A stretch of 64,000 bases of DNA. It comes from SCGC-AAA076-P13 sp965656035. GTDB taxonomy: Bacteria; Pseudomonadota; Gammaproteobacteria; Magnimaribacterales; D2472. Position 1 is the stretch's first letter. Each line of letters opens with the position of its first letter. The stretch spans positions 1 through 64,000 of the forward strand of contig CBFHIO010000001.1 in assembly GCA_965656035.1 (NCBI GenBank). Direction: 5' to 3'. Positions 9,279-18,881 of this stretch are shown here, piece by piece. The position numbers and the translations under genes are program-made. The notes beneath the pieces are model-generated. The model had not been told where the DNA came from, searched no databases, and saw only the letters and a program-made list of their open reading frames with translations.

Positions 9279-10759
9279 CAGCTTCTTTATTCTTCTTGCT
9301 TGGGCTTTCTAGCTGCCAATCCACGCCTGCTATAGAAAGTAATAACGATGCAAATTGCTTACCAGACTCTACTAATTCAGAATGTTATAAAAATGATGTT
9401 ATTTCAGCCAAAAAACCACAACCGTTAGCTCAGAATGTATGGGAATACATGATTATTAATAATAATCATGCTCATGATGTTACTTTTGATAAAAAAACTC
9501 TAAATTATATTAACAATCATTTAAAAGACGTTGATAAATTTAATGAGTTCCTAGGTAATTCCTATTATTTTATTTACTATGTAATTCAAGAACTAGAAGC
9601 TGCCGACCTGCCTACTGAATTAGCACTAATACCTTTTGTTGAGAGCAACTATGATCCTTTTTCAATATCTCCTTCTGGAGCCGTAGGTCTTTGGCAGTTT
9701 ATGCCAAAAACTGGAAGAATATTTAATCTTGAAAAGTCTTGGTGGAACGAAGACAGACACGATCCTTATAGATCAACTCATGCCGCAATAGGTTATTTTA
9801 AATATTTGTTTGAAAGATTTGATAACGACTTATACCTTGCTCTAGCTGCATATAATGCAGGACCTACCTATCTAGAGAGACAAATAAAAAAAAATAAAAG
9901 ACTAAATCTAGATTATGATTTTTGGTCTTTAGATCTAAACAAACAAGTTACAGAATACATCCCAAAATATATTGCTATAAGAGAAATTGTTTTCAACTCT
10001 AAAAAATATGGGATTAATTTACCAGACATACCTGTTGAATCGGTTGTTAAAAGAATAGAAATACCAGGTCAAGTTGAAATATTAACTTTGAGTGAGTATT
10101 TACAAATACCGCCAGAGCTTATTTACAAGCTAAATGCAGGTTACACTAAATGGGCATCAGCACCAAAAGATAAAAGTATTTTTTATGTTCCCATTGAAAA
10201 AACTTATCTATTGGATAGCCCAGATAGTCCATTTGATAACGTGAATCAAATTAACTGGATTTCACATATCGTGGAATCTGGTGACAGTCTATGGAAGCTT
10301 GCTAAGAAATATGATACTGAAGTAAAAATTATTAAAAAGATTAACTACCTTGAAACTGATTTATTGTCTTTAAAAGATACCCTTTTGATACCTCTAAGCA
10401 GCACTAAATCAAATAATTTTATCCCTTACGAAATGCATATTGTGTCAGAGGGAGACACTCTTTGGAGTATTTCAAATAAATATAATATGAATGTCAGAGA
10501 TATAATGAAAATGAATTCCTTAAATCAAAATTCTATCTTACAACTTGGCCAGCAACTTACTATTGGCAATAAGAATATACATAGAAATATTGAGTCAAAG
10601 AAAAGAACTATTCTATATTCAGTCAAACAAGGTGATAATCTTTACAAGATTTCTGACATTTTTGATGTAAGTGTAGAGAGTATCAAACAGATAAATGATT
10701 TTGAATCATCTGATTTGATGCCTGGACAAATAATAAAAATAGCAATAAGAGCTTTTTAG
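9260..10759 (+). CDS. mltD: Membrane-bound lytic transglycosylase D with three LysM domains
   Basis: Lipoprotein that cleaves the glycan strands of peptidoglycan. Signal peptide with lipobox LSSC (Cys-19). SLT domain at about 105-215 with catalytic Glu-128 in PFVESNYDP and the GLWQFMP motif. Three LysM repeats bind glycan: about 335-378, 394-437 and 450-497. The domain order matches MltD. Start overlaps gloB by 19 bp. The TAG stop shares bases with the oppC stop on the other strand, leaving no room for a terminator. A run of nine A inside the gene is in frame and encodes Lys. Confidence 0.93.
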   Translation: MERQFLAASLFFLLGLSSCQSTPAIESNNDANCLPDSTNSECYKNDVISAKKPQPLAQNVWEYMIINNNHAHDVTFDKKTLNYINNHLKDVDKFNEFLGNSYYFIYYVIQELEAADLPTELALIPFVESNYDPFSISPSGAVGLWQFMPKTGRIFNLEKSWWNEDRHDPYRSTHAAIGYFKYLFERFDNDLYLALAAYNAGPTYLERQIKKNKRLNLDYDFWSLDLNKQVTEYIPKYIAIREIVFNSKKYGINLPDIPVESVVKRIEIPGQVEILTLSEYLQIPPELIYKLNAGYTKWASAPKDKSIFYVPIEKTYLLDSPDSPFDNVNQINWISHIVESGDSLWKLAKKYDTEVKIIKKINYLETDLLSLKDTLLIPLSSTKSNNFIPYEMHIVSEGDTLWSISNKYNMNVRDIMKMNSLNQNSILQLGQQLTIGNKNIHRNIESKKRTILYSVKQGDNLYKISDIFDVSVESIKQINDFESSDLMPGQIIKIAIRAF

Positions 10760-11610
10760 TTGTCAGCGGTTTTTGGATCAAGAGCATCTCTTAATCCATC
10801 TCCAAAAAAGTTTAAGGCGAAAAGAGTTATGGTAAAAGTAATACCAGGATAAACCAATAACCAGCTATATTCTTCCATAGATTCAACACCGTCTTTTATT
10901 AAAGTGCCCCAGCTACTCATTGGAGGCTGAATGCCCAATCCTAGAAAGCTTAAAAAGCCTTCAAGTAGCATAACTTGAGGTATTGTTAATGTTGCATAAA
11001 CAGCTATAGGTCCTAAGATGTTTGGTAACAAATGTTTTCTAAACATTGAAAAATTACTAACACCCATTGCTTTTGCAGCCATGATAAATTCTTGATTCTT
11101 CAAGCCCATTACCTGACCCCTAACAATTCTTGCCATAGTTAACCATTCTACAGCGCCAATTGCTCCGAATAATAACCATAAGTTTCTTCCAAAAATCACC
11201 ATAAGTAGAATAATAAAAATTATGAAAGGAAGTCCATATAGAATATCAACTATTCTCATCATTACAGAATCAACTCTTCCTCCAGCATAACCAGCAATAA
11301 TTCCCCAAGAAACACCAATAACAAGTGCAACACCAGTTGCAACAAAACCAACTAAGAGAGAAATTCTTGCTCCATATAATATCCTGCTAAGCATATCTCT
11401 TCCAAGAACATCAGTGCCTAAAATGTGTTCTGCCGACGGCGGTGATGCGCCTAGCTCTAGATTTTGAAAAGAATATGAATAAGGTGCAATCCAAGGAGCA
11501 AGTGCAGCACATAATATTAGTATCAATAATATAAACGCACCAAACATAGCAGCTTTGTTACGAGTTAATCTATATATTGCATCGGACCATAACGTAGAAC
11601 TTTTAGTCAT
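10756..11610 (-). CDS. oppC: Peptide ABC transporter permease, OppC/DppC type
   Basis: Inner-membrane permease of an oligopeptide or dipeptide importer; 284 residues with about six membrane segments. The cytoplasmic EAA loop (AAKAMGVSNFSMFRKHLLPN) that contacts the ATPase lies in the second half, and the N-terminal soluble segment typical of OppC/DppC precedes the first membrane helix. The ATG at 11610 overlaps the oppB stop as ATGA; a GTG 30 bases upstream is less likely. The gene ends on the stop codon of mltD. No ATP-binding gene follows, so the ATPase must be encoded elsewhere. Opp or Dpp specificity is open. Confidence 0.9.
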   Translation of the reverse strand: MTKSSTLWSDAIYRLTRNKAAMFGAFILLILILCAALAPWIAPYSYSFQNLELGASPPSAEHILGTDVLGRDMLSRILYGARISLLVGFVATGVALVIGVSWGIIAGYAGGRVDSVMMRIVDILYGLPFIIFIILLMVIFGRNLWLLFGAIGAVEWLTMARIVRGQVMGLKNQEFIMAAKAMGVSNFSMFRKHLLPNILGPIAVYATLTIPQVMLLEGFLSFLGLGIQPPMSSWGTLIKDGVESMEEYSWLLVYPGITFTITLFALNFFGDGLRDALDPKTADN

Positions 11611-12530
11611 GAGACATCTCTTGACCTCGGGTTTAGCCACATCGCTGCAAGATCAGACAATAAATTAAATAAAACTATCATGGCAGAGAAAAATATTGTT
11701 GTGCCCAATATCATTGTGTAATCTCTATTAAAAGCTGCTTCAACATAAAATCTTCCAAGCCCTGGGATTTGAAAAATGGTCTCAACAACAAATGATCCTG
11801 CTAATAGCCCAGCGATTGCAGGCCCTAAAAATGATACAACAGGAATTAGTCCTCCCTGCATTGCATGTTTGATAACTACATTTCTTTCAGTAAGACCTTT
11901 CGCCCTTGCAGTTCGTATAAAATCTTGATTTAAAACTTCTAACATACCGCCCCTGCTTAACCTGGCAATATAAGCAGCGTAAGCAAAGCCCAAAGTAATT
12001 GAAGGTAAAATTTTATCACCTGGAAGCTGACCCCAACCTGAAACTGGGAGAATTTCCAAATTTATACCAAAAATTAGCACCAAAAGAGGACCCATTAAAA
12101 ATGTTGGAACGCATATTCCTATCATGGCGATAGCCATTGGAATAAAATCAAGATAGGTATTTCTTTTTAAAGCCGCCAATACTCCAGAAAATACGCCAAT
12201 AAGTAATGCAATTAAAATTGCATAAAAAGCTAACTCAAATGTAACTGGCAACCCAGTTGCAATCATCTCTGAGACAGATCTGCCCGGGAACCTAAAAGAA
12301 GGACCAAAATCACCTTTAAGAATTCCTGTCATATAGTCTATGTACTGCTCCCATTCAGAAGCATCTAAGTTATATGCTTCGTTAAGATTTTTTAAAACCT
12401 GAGGTGAGACAGCCTTGTCAGCATCAAAAGGTCCGCCAGGGGCTAGTTTTATCAAAAAAAAGGTTAAGCTAGCTACAGCGAGCAATACTGGAATAGCCAG
12501 TAACAACCTTCTAATTAAGATATTTAACAC
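11607..12530 (-). CDS. oppB: Peptide ABC transporter permease, OppB/DppB type
   Basis: 307-residue partner permease that forms the channel together with OppC. The first membrane segment (LLLAIPVLLAVASLTFFLI) and the periplasmic loop with APGGPFD are typical of OppB/DppB. The EAA loop is TARAKGLTERNVVIKHAMQ. It starts 6 bp after oppA and overlaps oppC by 4 nt. Family is certain; the peptide size range is not shown. Confidence 0.92.
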   Translation of the reverse strand: MLNILIRRLLLAIPVLLAVASLTFFLIKLAPGGPFDADKAVSPQVLKNLNEAYNLDASEWEQYIDYMTGILKGDFGPSFRFPGRSVSEMIATGLPVTFELAFYAILIALLIGVFSGVLAALKRNTYLDFIPMAIAMIGICVPTFLMGPLLVLIFGINLEILPVSGWGQLPGDKILPSITLGFAYAAYIARLSRGGMLEVLNQDFIRTARAKGLTERNVVIKHAMQGGLIPVVSFLGPAIAGLLAGSFVVETIFQIPGLGRFYVEAAFNRDYTMILGTTIFFSAMIVLFNLLSDLAAMWLNPRSRDVS

Positions 12531-12536
12531 TAAAGT

Positions 12537-14141
12537 CTAATCTCTCTCTAGATATATAAATTTAGGATGATGGTGATCTAGGATATGAGGATTATATCCC
12601 TTAACATCAGGAGATAATTGGTATGGCCTCACATAGGTATAAAGAGGAATAATAGGCATATTTTCAATTAATATTTTCTCAGCCTCATCTAGTAATTGAT
12701 ATCTCAAAGCTTGATCATTTGTTGAATTTGCCTTTGCTACCAGAGAATCATACTCATAGTTTTCCCAACCCGTCTTGTTATTTCCTCTATTGGGTCTCAT
12801 TAAATCAAGAAATGTATTGGGATCTTGATAATCTCCAATCCAGCCTGCTCTGGAGACTTGAAAGTCACCAACCATCTCACGGCTTAAATAAACCTTCCAG
12901 TCCTGGTTAACCAATTCAACTTCTATACCCAAATTCTGTTGCCACATTTGCTGAATAGCTAAAGCAACTTTTCTATGATCCTCATTTGTATTAAAAAGTA
13001 TCTCGAGCTTAGGAAACAGGTTTTCTGAATCATAGCCCGCCTCAGCTAGTAATTCCCTTGCTAAGGCTGGATCAAAAGGTATAGACGTTGTTGGTTCATA
13101 ACCATTTGAGCCAGGAGGAGTAAATGAATATGCAGGAATCTGGCCGCATTTCGTTACTTTTTCAACCAAGAGCTTTCTATCAATAGAATAAGCCAATGCC
13201 TTCCTAACTCTTATGTCACTTAGATAAGGATTAGTGGTATTCAATCTATAAAAATATGTCCCCATATACGGATCGATTCTTAGATCAGGATTGCCTTCCT
13301 CTATATATACTGGACATTTTTGAGAGGGTAAAGTGCTGGTCACATGAAGCTGACCAGCTCTAAACATTCTATCCTCTGTCATTACGTTTGATACAGGATA
13401 ATAATGTATTTCATTTAGTTGAACTGTAGAAGCATCCCAATACATAGGATTTTTTTCTACGACTATTTTATTATTTAGCTCCCATGATTTGAGACTGAAA
13501 GCTCCATTGCATACAAAATTACCTGGTCTAGTCCACTCACCATTTCTATCATCAATAGATCCATGCTTAAGTACAGTTTCCTTATGCACCGGCCAAGTAC
13601 TGTAGTGGCTCAATAGGCCTGTAAAAAAAGGTGTCGGAGCTTTGAGCTTGACTTCAAGAGTATGGCTATCTATAGCTTTAACACCAACAGTACTAAAATC
13701 ATTAGTTTCTCCAGTATGGTATTCCTGTGCTCCTTCTAGATAATAAAGCATGTCAGGATACTGAGAGCCAAGACTTGCAGTCAATATCCTTTGCCATGAC
13801 CATACAAAATCATCTGCTGTAACTGGATCACCATTAGACCATCTGCCGTTTTTTCTCAATTTAAAAATATAAATCTTTCCGTCATCACTTACAGTCCATG
13901 ATTCTGCAGCACCTGGAAGATTTTCATCATCAAATGGATTAGGAATAGTTAAGCCCTCGCATAATGATATTAAAATATGATGTTCAGGGACACCAGTTAC
14001 TATATGAGGATCAATACCCTGAGGCTCTGAACCATTTCCAAAGTGAAATATTTGCTTTTCAAGACCATCATCCACAGGGGATAGGCTAGACGAGCAACCT
14101 ATAAGAAAAAATAAAACTATAAAAACTGAATAATATCTCAT
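12537..14141 (-). CDS. oppA: Peptide-binding lipoprotein of ABC transporter (SBP family 5)
   Basis: Captures peptides and delivers them to OppBC. Signal peptide with lipobox IGC, so it would be a lipid-anchored protein. SBP_bac_5 features: ANPMYWD-like KNPMYWD near the middle, SDIRVRKALAYSIDR, and a C-terminal region with PLYTY. 534 residues from the ATG at 14141, which gives a compact n-region (MRYYS); an ATG 18 bases upstream inside ppiD is possible. Neither has a good ribosome site, so coupling to ppiD is likely. Could equally be called DppA. Confidence 0.9.
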   Translation of the reverse strand: MRYYSVFIVLFFLIGCSSSLSPVDDGLEKQIFHFGNGSEPQGIDPHIVTGVPEHHILISLCEGLTIPNPFDDENLPGAAESWTVSDDGKIYIFKLRKNGRWSNGDPVTADDFVWSWQRILTASLGSQYPDMLYYLEGAQEYHTGETNDFSTVGVKAIDSHTLEVKLKAPTPFFTGLLSHYSTWPVHKETVLKHGSIDDRNGEWTRPGNFVCNGAFSLKSWELNNKIVVEKNPMYWDASTVQLNEIHYYPVSNVMTEDRMFRAGQLHVTSTLPSQKCPVYIEEGNPDLRIDPYMGTYFYRLNTTNPYLSDIRVRKALAYSIDRKLLVEKVTKCGQIPAYSFTPPGSNGYEPTTSIPFDPALARELLAEAGYDSENLFPKLEILFNTNEDHRKVALAIQQMWQQNLGIEVELVNQDWKVYLSREMVGDFQVSRAGWIGDYQDPNTFLDLMRPNRGNNKTGWENYEYDSLVAKANSTNDQALRYQLLDEAEKILIENMPIIPLYTYVRPYQLSPDVKGYNPHILDHHHPKFIYLERD

Positions 14142-14142
14142 A

Positions 14143-16014
14143 TTAAAAAACCAAATCATTTAAATTAACTTTTGCCGAGTCAAATATATCTTTATTTATA
14201 ACCGCAGAAATATTGTTTGCTGTCCTTTCCTCAGAAAAACTATTGTATTGCTCATAGAGTGAATCTATCGACTCGGATGAGGGTTTATTTATGGCAACCA
14301 AATCAACAATATACACATCTCCAGATCTAGAATTAACAGTTACAGATTCGCCTGGAAGGGTTTTAAATATTTCCGATATAACTTCTTGAGGTAATAGTGA
14401 TGAGTATCTTTTAACATCAACAAAGGATTCCTCAGATAAAAAGTCATATGCGGCAAAAAAAGACTGAAGCGTATTTTCTGTTTTAGCTTTATCAAGCTCA
14501 GAAACCAAAAGATTTCTTTTTTCAATAGCTTTGTTTTCTGCTAGTAATTTAGCAACTTCATCGGCAACTTCATCATAATCTTGAAGGAATGGTTCAGTGA
14601 TAGATGATAGTGATAAAACTATTATTGTATCGTCGGTGTTTATAGCAAATGGGACTCCGATCTGAGCATCAGGAGAAAAGATGAAGTCTTTAACTCTAGC
14701 GTCATCAATTTCAAAATTAAAATTATTTAATTGCATCCCTGTGATTTCTTTTACATCTTTAGAAACAGATTCGCCGATATATTCTATGGATTCATTTGAG
14801 AATATCATTTCATCAATTGAGTCGAAGTCATCATTCATCAGTGCCATAGATTCTGAATTAATTAATTCCCTTATAATGGTTTCTTTCATTTCTTCTAAGG
14901 TCATAACTTCTGCTTGGTTATACTCAGTCATTTTTAAAATATGAAATGTTTCATCAAGCTCTATAATGTCACTTATTTCATTGACATTCATGTTTTCTAA
15001 GGCAATACCAAACTCTACAGGAAAAATATCAGCGTCAAAATACTCTAAATCGCCACCAACGTCTTTTGATACAACATCATCACTATACTTCATGACCGTA
15101 TCTTCGAAAATTGCGCCTTTTTTTAATTCATCCTCAACCAAAGAAATTTGTTGAAAAGCTTCTTCGCTAGAGTCATAATTTTCCTTTTCTATCATCACAT
15201 GAGAAAAACGAATTTCCATTCTCTCATTAGATTTAGATAAATAATCCTGATAGGCATTCTCAACATACCCCTCTGGAATATTCACTGCATCAGCATAATC
15301 TTTTGATGTTAATACTATGTATTTAAATGCTCTTTCCTCGTCCGAATAAAATAAGATTTGATTATTATCATAATACTCTCTTATTTCTTCTTTAGAATTC
15401 GTAATTTGGTTTTTTAAGGCTGCTGAATCCAATTTAATAAAATTAATATCAACTGATTGTTCAAGAATTTCTGCGAGCTCCTTCACCTCGGTATCAGTTA
15501 CAAAATTTGAGGAAGCAATAGAAATTCTATACAGCTCTGAAGCCATAAAATTTGTCATCATATCTAGGTACGAATCTTTAGTGTATCCACTAGCGTTAAC
15601 TTGAGCTTGGTAAACATTTTCATCAAATTTTCCATCTAACTGAAATGCTGGGTTTCTGATAATAGATTTTTTTGCCTGCTTGACAGTATCTTTATTGATA
15701 AAGCCAAGTGACCTTGCTTCTGATAACAAAACTTTTTGTGTTATTAGTTCTTGCTTTACAGCTTCAAGCTGAATTGATTCATCAAGTTCATTGAAATCAA
15801 AATCATCGCCATAAATATTTTTAAATTTTTGAGCAGCTATATTTGATGCCGCCTGCATATCAGCCTCAGTGATATTTTCACCGTTTATATTTCCAAAAGT
15901 AGGTTGAAATGTTGAGCCAAGCGAAGATGTTCCTAAAAAAACAAAAGGTAATGCACATGCAGCAATTACAATAAACAGTCTTGGTCCAGTTAAAAAATTT
16001 CTTAGTGATTCCAT
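14143..16014 (-). CDS. ppiD: Periplasmic folding chaperone PpiD (SurA-like, parvulin domain)
   Basis: Inner-membrane-anchored periplasmic chaperone that helps proteins leaving the Sec translocon. 623 residues: short cytoplasmic start, one membrane helix (about 11-31), SurA-N-like chaperone region, a parvulin-type domain in the middle (IRFSHVMIEKE to FHILKM), and a C-terminal chaperone region. I use the ATG at 16014; the frame stays open further upstream, but that extension would translate the hupB terminator. Directly after hupB, as in E. coli. The parvulin domain of PpiD has little isomerase activity in E. coli; nothing here decides that. Confidence 0.9.
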   Translation of the reverse strand: MESLRNFLTGPRLFIVIAACALPFVFLGTSSLGSTFQPTFGNINGENITEADMQAASNIAAQKFKNIYGDDFDFNELDESIQLEAVKQELITQKVLLSEARSLGFINKDTVKQAKKSIIRNPAFQLDGKFDENVYQAQVNASGYTKDSYLDMMTNFMASELYRISIASSNFVTDTEVKELAEILEQSVDINFIKLDSAALKNQITNSKEEIREYYDNNQILFYSDEERAFKYIVLTSKDYADAVNIPEGYVENAYQDYLSKSNERMEIRFSHVMIEKENYDSSEEAFQQISLVEDELKKGAIFEDTVMKYSDDVVSKDVGGDLEYFDADIFPVEFGIALENMNVNEISDIIELDETFHILKMTEYNQAEVMTLEEMKETIIRELINSESMALMNDDFDSIDEMIFSNESIEYIGESVSKDVKEITGMQLNNFNFEIDDARVKDFIFSPDAQIGVPFAINTDDTIIVLSLSSITEPFLQDYDEVADEVAKLLAENKAIEKRNLLVSELDKAKTENTLQSFFAAYDFLSEESFVDVKRYSSLLPQEVISEIFKTLPGESVTVNSRSGDVYIVDLVAINKPSSESIDSLYEQYNSFSEERTANNISAVINKDIFDSAKVNLNDLVF

Positions 16015-16035
16015 AGTGCTGATATTATAAATAAA

Positions 16036-16059
16036 AAAAGGGTGCAGAAGCACCCTTTT
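16036..16059 (-). terminator. Rho-independent terminator after hupB
   Basis: Perfect 10-bp stem AAAAGGGTGC/GCACCCTTTT with a 4-nt loop, 17 bp after the hupB stop, followed on the minus strand by a T run. ppiD starts 22 bp further on, so its expression needs read-through or a promoter close to the hairpin. Confidence 0.85.
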
Positions 16060-16075
16060 CTAAAAGTTAATAAAA

Positions 16076-16354
16076 TTAACCGTTTTTAACTTTATCTTTT
16101 AGGCCTTTACCAGCTTTAAAACCCGGAACTTTAGAAGCAGCAATATGCATTGATGCGCCAGTCTGAGGGTTTCTACCCTCTCTAGCAGCTCTGTGCCTTA
16201 CTGAAAATGTTCCAAAACCCACTAAAGATACAGTATCACCTTTACCTAATGCATCACCAATACCCCCAAGAACTGCATCAACAGCTCTTCCAGCTGAAGC
16301 TTTAGAAATATCAGCGTCACTTGCAACAGCATCAATCAAATCAGATTTATTCAT
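16076..16354 (-). CDS. hupB: DNA-binding protein HU (beta type)
   Basis: Small histone-like nucleoid protein that bends and compacts DNA as a dimer. 92 residues with the dimerisation core (VSLVGFGTFSVRHR) and the DNA-binding arm motif GRNPQTGASM, where Pro intercalates. The C-terminal KVPGFKAGKGLKDKV is typical. GAGGAG precedes the ATG. The 88-bp gap to lon contains a TTGACT -35-like element on the minus strand, so it probably has its own promoter. It has a strong terminator. Order lon-hupB-ppiD is the E. coli order. Confidence 0.96.
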   Translation of the reverse strand: MNKSDLIDAVASDADISKASAGRAVDAVLGGIGDALGKGDTVSLVGFGTFSVRHRAAREGRNPQTGASMHIAASKVPGFKAGKGLKDKVKNG

Positions 16355-16442
16355 ATTAAATACTCCTCTATGTAAATTTATTTATATAAATACATACCTA
16401 TGAAAAGCTTTTTATAGATAAAAGTCAAGCAAATAAAGGGTT

Positions 16443-18851
16443 TTAATGCGGTAGCTTATCTTCAGATTTTGTTCTCTTTGCCTTTTGAGTTTTAGGTTTA
16501 GCTGATGCTGATGATCTATTGATAGGGATTGGCTCCTTAACTAAGGCATGAGAAATAACTTCGTCGATCCACTCAACTGGAATTATATTAAGTGAGTTTA
16601 GAATTTGTTTTGGTATCTCTTGAAGATCTGCTTCATTATCTTTTGGAATAATGACATTTTTAATGCCGCCGCGTTTGGCTGCTAATAATTTTTCTTTTAA
16701 GCCACCAATTTTTAAAATTTGGCCTCTTAAGGTTATTTCACCAGTCATTGCTGTATCCGATCTGACAGGTATTCCTGTAAAAATTGATATCAAAGAAATT
16801 GCCATTGCACCACCAGCACTTGGACCATCTTTTGGTGTAGCACCCTCTGGAACATGAATATGAACATCATATTTTTCATAAAAATTAGGTTTTATACCCA
16901 ATGAATCAGCCCTCGATCTCACAACTGTAAGCGCAGCCTGAATTGACTCCTGCATTACATCGCCCAAAGAGCCTGTTTTTATAATTCTACCCTTGCCATC
17001 AATATGAGAGGCCTCAATTGTAAGCAGCTCGCCTCCAACCTCTGTCCATGCAAGACCAGTAACCTGACCGACTGCATTATCCTTTTCTGCTATTCCATAC
17101 TTAAACTTTTTAATTCCTGAAAACTTTTCAAGATTCTTATTGGTTATCGATGTAGGTTTTTCAATATTTTTTTTAGATAATAAGCGTTCTTTAACAACTT
17201 TTCTTAAAATTCTAGCTATCTGTCTTTCAAGGCCTCTTACTCCAGCTTCTCTTGTGTAGTATCTGATCAAGGATAATATGACCTCCTTGTTTAAATTAAT
17301 TTCTGTATCTTTAAGACCATTTCTTTCCATCTGCTTGGGTAAAAGATATTTTGAGGCGATGTTAATTTTTTCATCCTCAATGTACCCAGGAATTCGAATA
17401 ATTTCCATCCTGTCCAACAATGGAGTTGGAATGTTTAAACTGTTTGCAGTACACACAAACATGACTTCTGATAGGTCATAATCTACTTCAAGATAATGAT
17501 CGCTGAAAGTATTATTTTGCTCAGGGTCTAAAACCTCTAAAAGTGCCGAAGCAGGATCGCCTCTGTGATCCATACCAATTTTGTCAATTTCATCCAGTAA
17601 GAACAAAGGATTTTTTACTCCTACCTTTGATAATTTTTGAATGATTTTTCCAGGCATTGAGCCTATGTAAGTTCTTCTATGCCCTCTTATTTCAGATTCG
17701 TCTCTAACTCCACCAAGAGACATTCTTACAAATTTTCTGTTAGTTGCTCTAGCTATTGATTCGCCAAGTGAAGTTTTACCAACACCAGGAGGTCCAACAA
17801 GGCATAAGACAGGCGCTTTCATTGATTTAACTCTTTTTTGTACAGCAAGATATTCAATAATTCTCTCTTTTACTTCTTCGAGTCCATAATGATCTTCTTC
17901 AAGTATGTCTAAAGAAGCTTGAATATCAGTTTTTACTTTTGATTTTTTTCTCCATGGAACCTCTACCAAGCAATCTAAATAAGATCTTACAACCGAAGCT
18001 TCAGCAGATGATGGTGACATATGTTTAAATTTAGCTAATTCACTTTTAGCTTTCTTTAATGCATCCTTAGGCATTCCAACCGTATTTATTTTTTCTTCAA
18101 GTGCGTCAAGCTCATCGCCTTCTTCACCAATTTCTCCAAGTTCTTTTTGAGCGGCTTTAATTTGTTCATTCAAATAGTATTCTCTCTGAGATTTTTCCAT
18201 TTGTTTTTTTACACGTTCTCTTATTTTTTTTTCGACATCAACTACGTCTAGCTGAGATTCAATGAACATCAAAACTTTTTCAGATCGTTCTTTTAGATCA
18301 GCAATACCTAAGATTTCTTGCTTTTTTGAAGTTTCTATTGGCAAATGGCCGGTAATTGTATCTATTAATTTGGAAAGATCATCTAAAGAGTCAACAGTAG
18401 ATACAATTTCAGGGGGAATCCTTTTAGTTATACCAATATAGTCTTCGAATTTAGCTTTAATAAACCTAACTAGATTAGATGCATCTGCCTCTTTTAGTGG
18501 AACGTCCTCTATAGAAGTTACTCTAGCTAAATCATAACCCTTTTTTTCAACCAGCTTTTCAATAGTACATCTTTTATGACCTTCAACAAGAACTTTCATA
18601 GTCCCATCTGGTAGCTTTATTAGTTGTAGCAAATTACTGATAGATGCACTTTTGTACACGTCCTTGTATTCAGGATTATCAATTGCAGGATCAGTTTGAC
18701 AAACTAAAACAAGCTTTTTATTAGACGACATTGCTACATTTAATGCCTCTATTGACTTTGGTCTTCCCACAAACAAGGTTGTAACAATCCCAGGAAAGAC
18801 AACCACATCTCTTAAAGGGATAACAGGCAGATCAGATTTTATTTCACTCAT
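16443..18851 (-). CDS. lon: ATP-dependent protease Lon
   Basis: Soluble hexameric AAA+ serine protease that degrades misfolded and regulatory proteins. 802 residues: N-terminal substrate-binding domain (PVIPLRDVVVFPG at the start), coiled-coil linker, AAA+ module with Walker A GPPGVGKTS near residue 350 and the GHRRTYIGSMPG pore region, then the protease domain with catalytic Ser in KDGPSAGGA (about 676) and Lys downstream (RGQILKIGGLKEKLLAAKR region). The C-terminus carries a Lys/Ser-rich tail of about 25 residues. 30 bp after clpX, so probably co-transcribed. Confidence 0.97.
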   Translation of the reverse strand: MSEIKSDLPVIPLRDVVVFPGIVTTLFVGRPKSIEALNVAMSSNKKLVLVCQTDPAIDNPEYKDVYKSASISNLLQLIKLPDGTMKVLVEGHKRCTIEKLVEKKGYDLARVTSIEDVPLKEADASNLVRFIKAKFEDYIGITKRIPPEIVSTVDSLDDLSKLIDTITGHLPIETSKKQEILGIADLKERSEKVLMFIESQLDVVDVEKKIRERVKKQMEKSQREYYLNEQIKAAQKELGEIGEEGDELDALEEKINTVGMPKDALKKAKSELAKFKHMSPSSAEASVVRSYLDCLVEVPWRKKSKVKTDIQASLDILEEDHYGLEEVKERIIEYLAVQKRVKSMKAPVLCLVGPPGVGKTSLGESIARATNRKFVRMSLGGVRDESEIRGHRRTYIGSMPGKIIQKLSKVGVKNPLFLLDEIDKIGMDHRGDPASALLEVLDPEQNNTFSDHYLEVDYDLSEVMFVCTANSLNIPTPLLDRMEIIRIPGYIEDEKINIASKYLLPKQMERNGLKDTEINLNKEVILSLIRYYTREAGVRGLERQIARILRKVVKERLLSKKNIEKPTSITNKNLEKFSGIKKFKYGIAEKDNAVGQVTGLAWTEVGGELLTIEASHIDGKGRIIKTGSLGDVMQESIQAALTVVRSRADSLGIKPNFYEKYDVHIHVPEGATPKDGPSAGGAMAISLISIFTGIPVRSDTAMTGEITLRGQILKIGGLKEKLLAAKRGGIKNVIIPKDNEADLQEIPKQILNSLNIIPVEWIDEVISHALVKEPIPINRSSASAKPKTQKAKRTKSEDKLPH

Positions 18852-18881
18852 ATACCCAATATAAGGATAGATAAGAAAATA

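Noticed and set aside
9891..9899. A9 run in mltD as a frameshift site
   Set aside because: In frame within a Lys-rich loop of an intact gene; no functional reason for a truncated product.
16015..16053. Longer PpiD start at a GTG
   Set aside because: The extension would be encoded by the hupB terminator hairpin; the ATG at 16014 gives the normal PpiD N-terminus.
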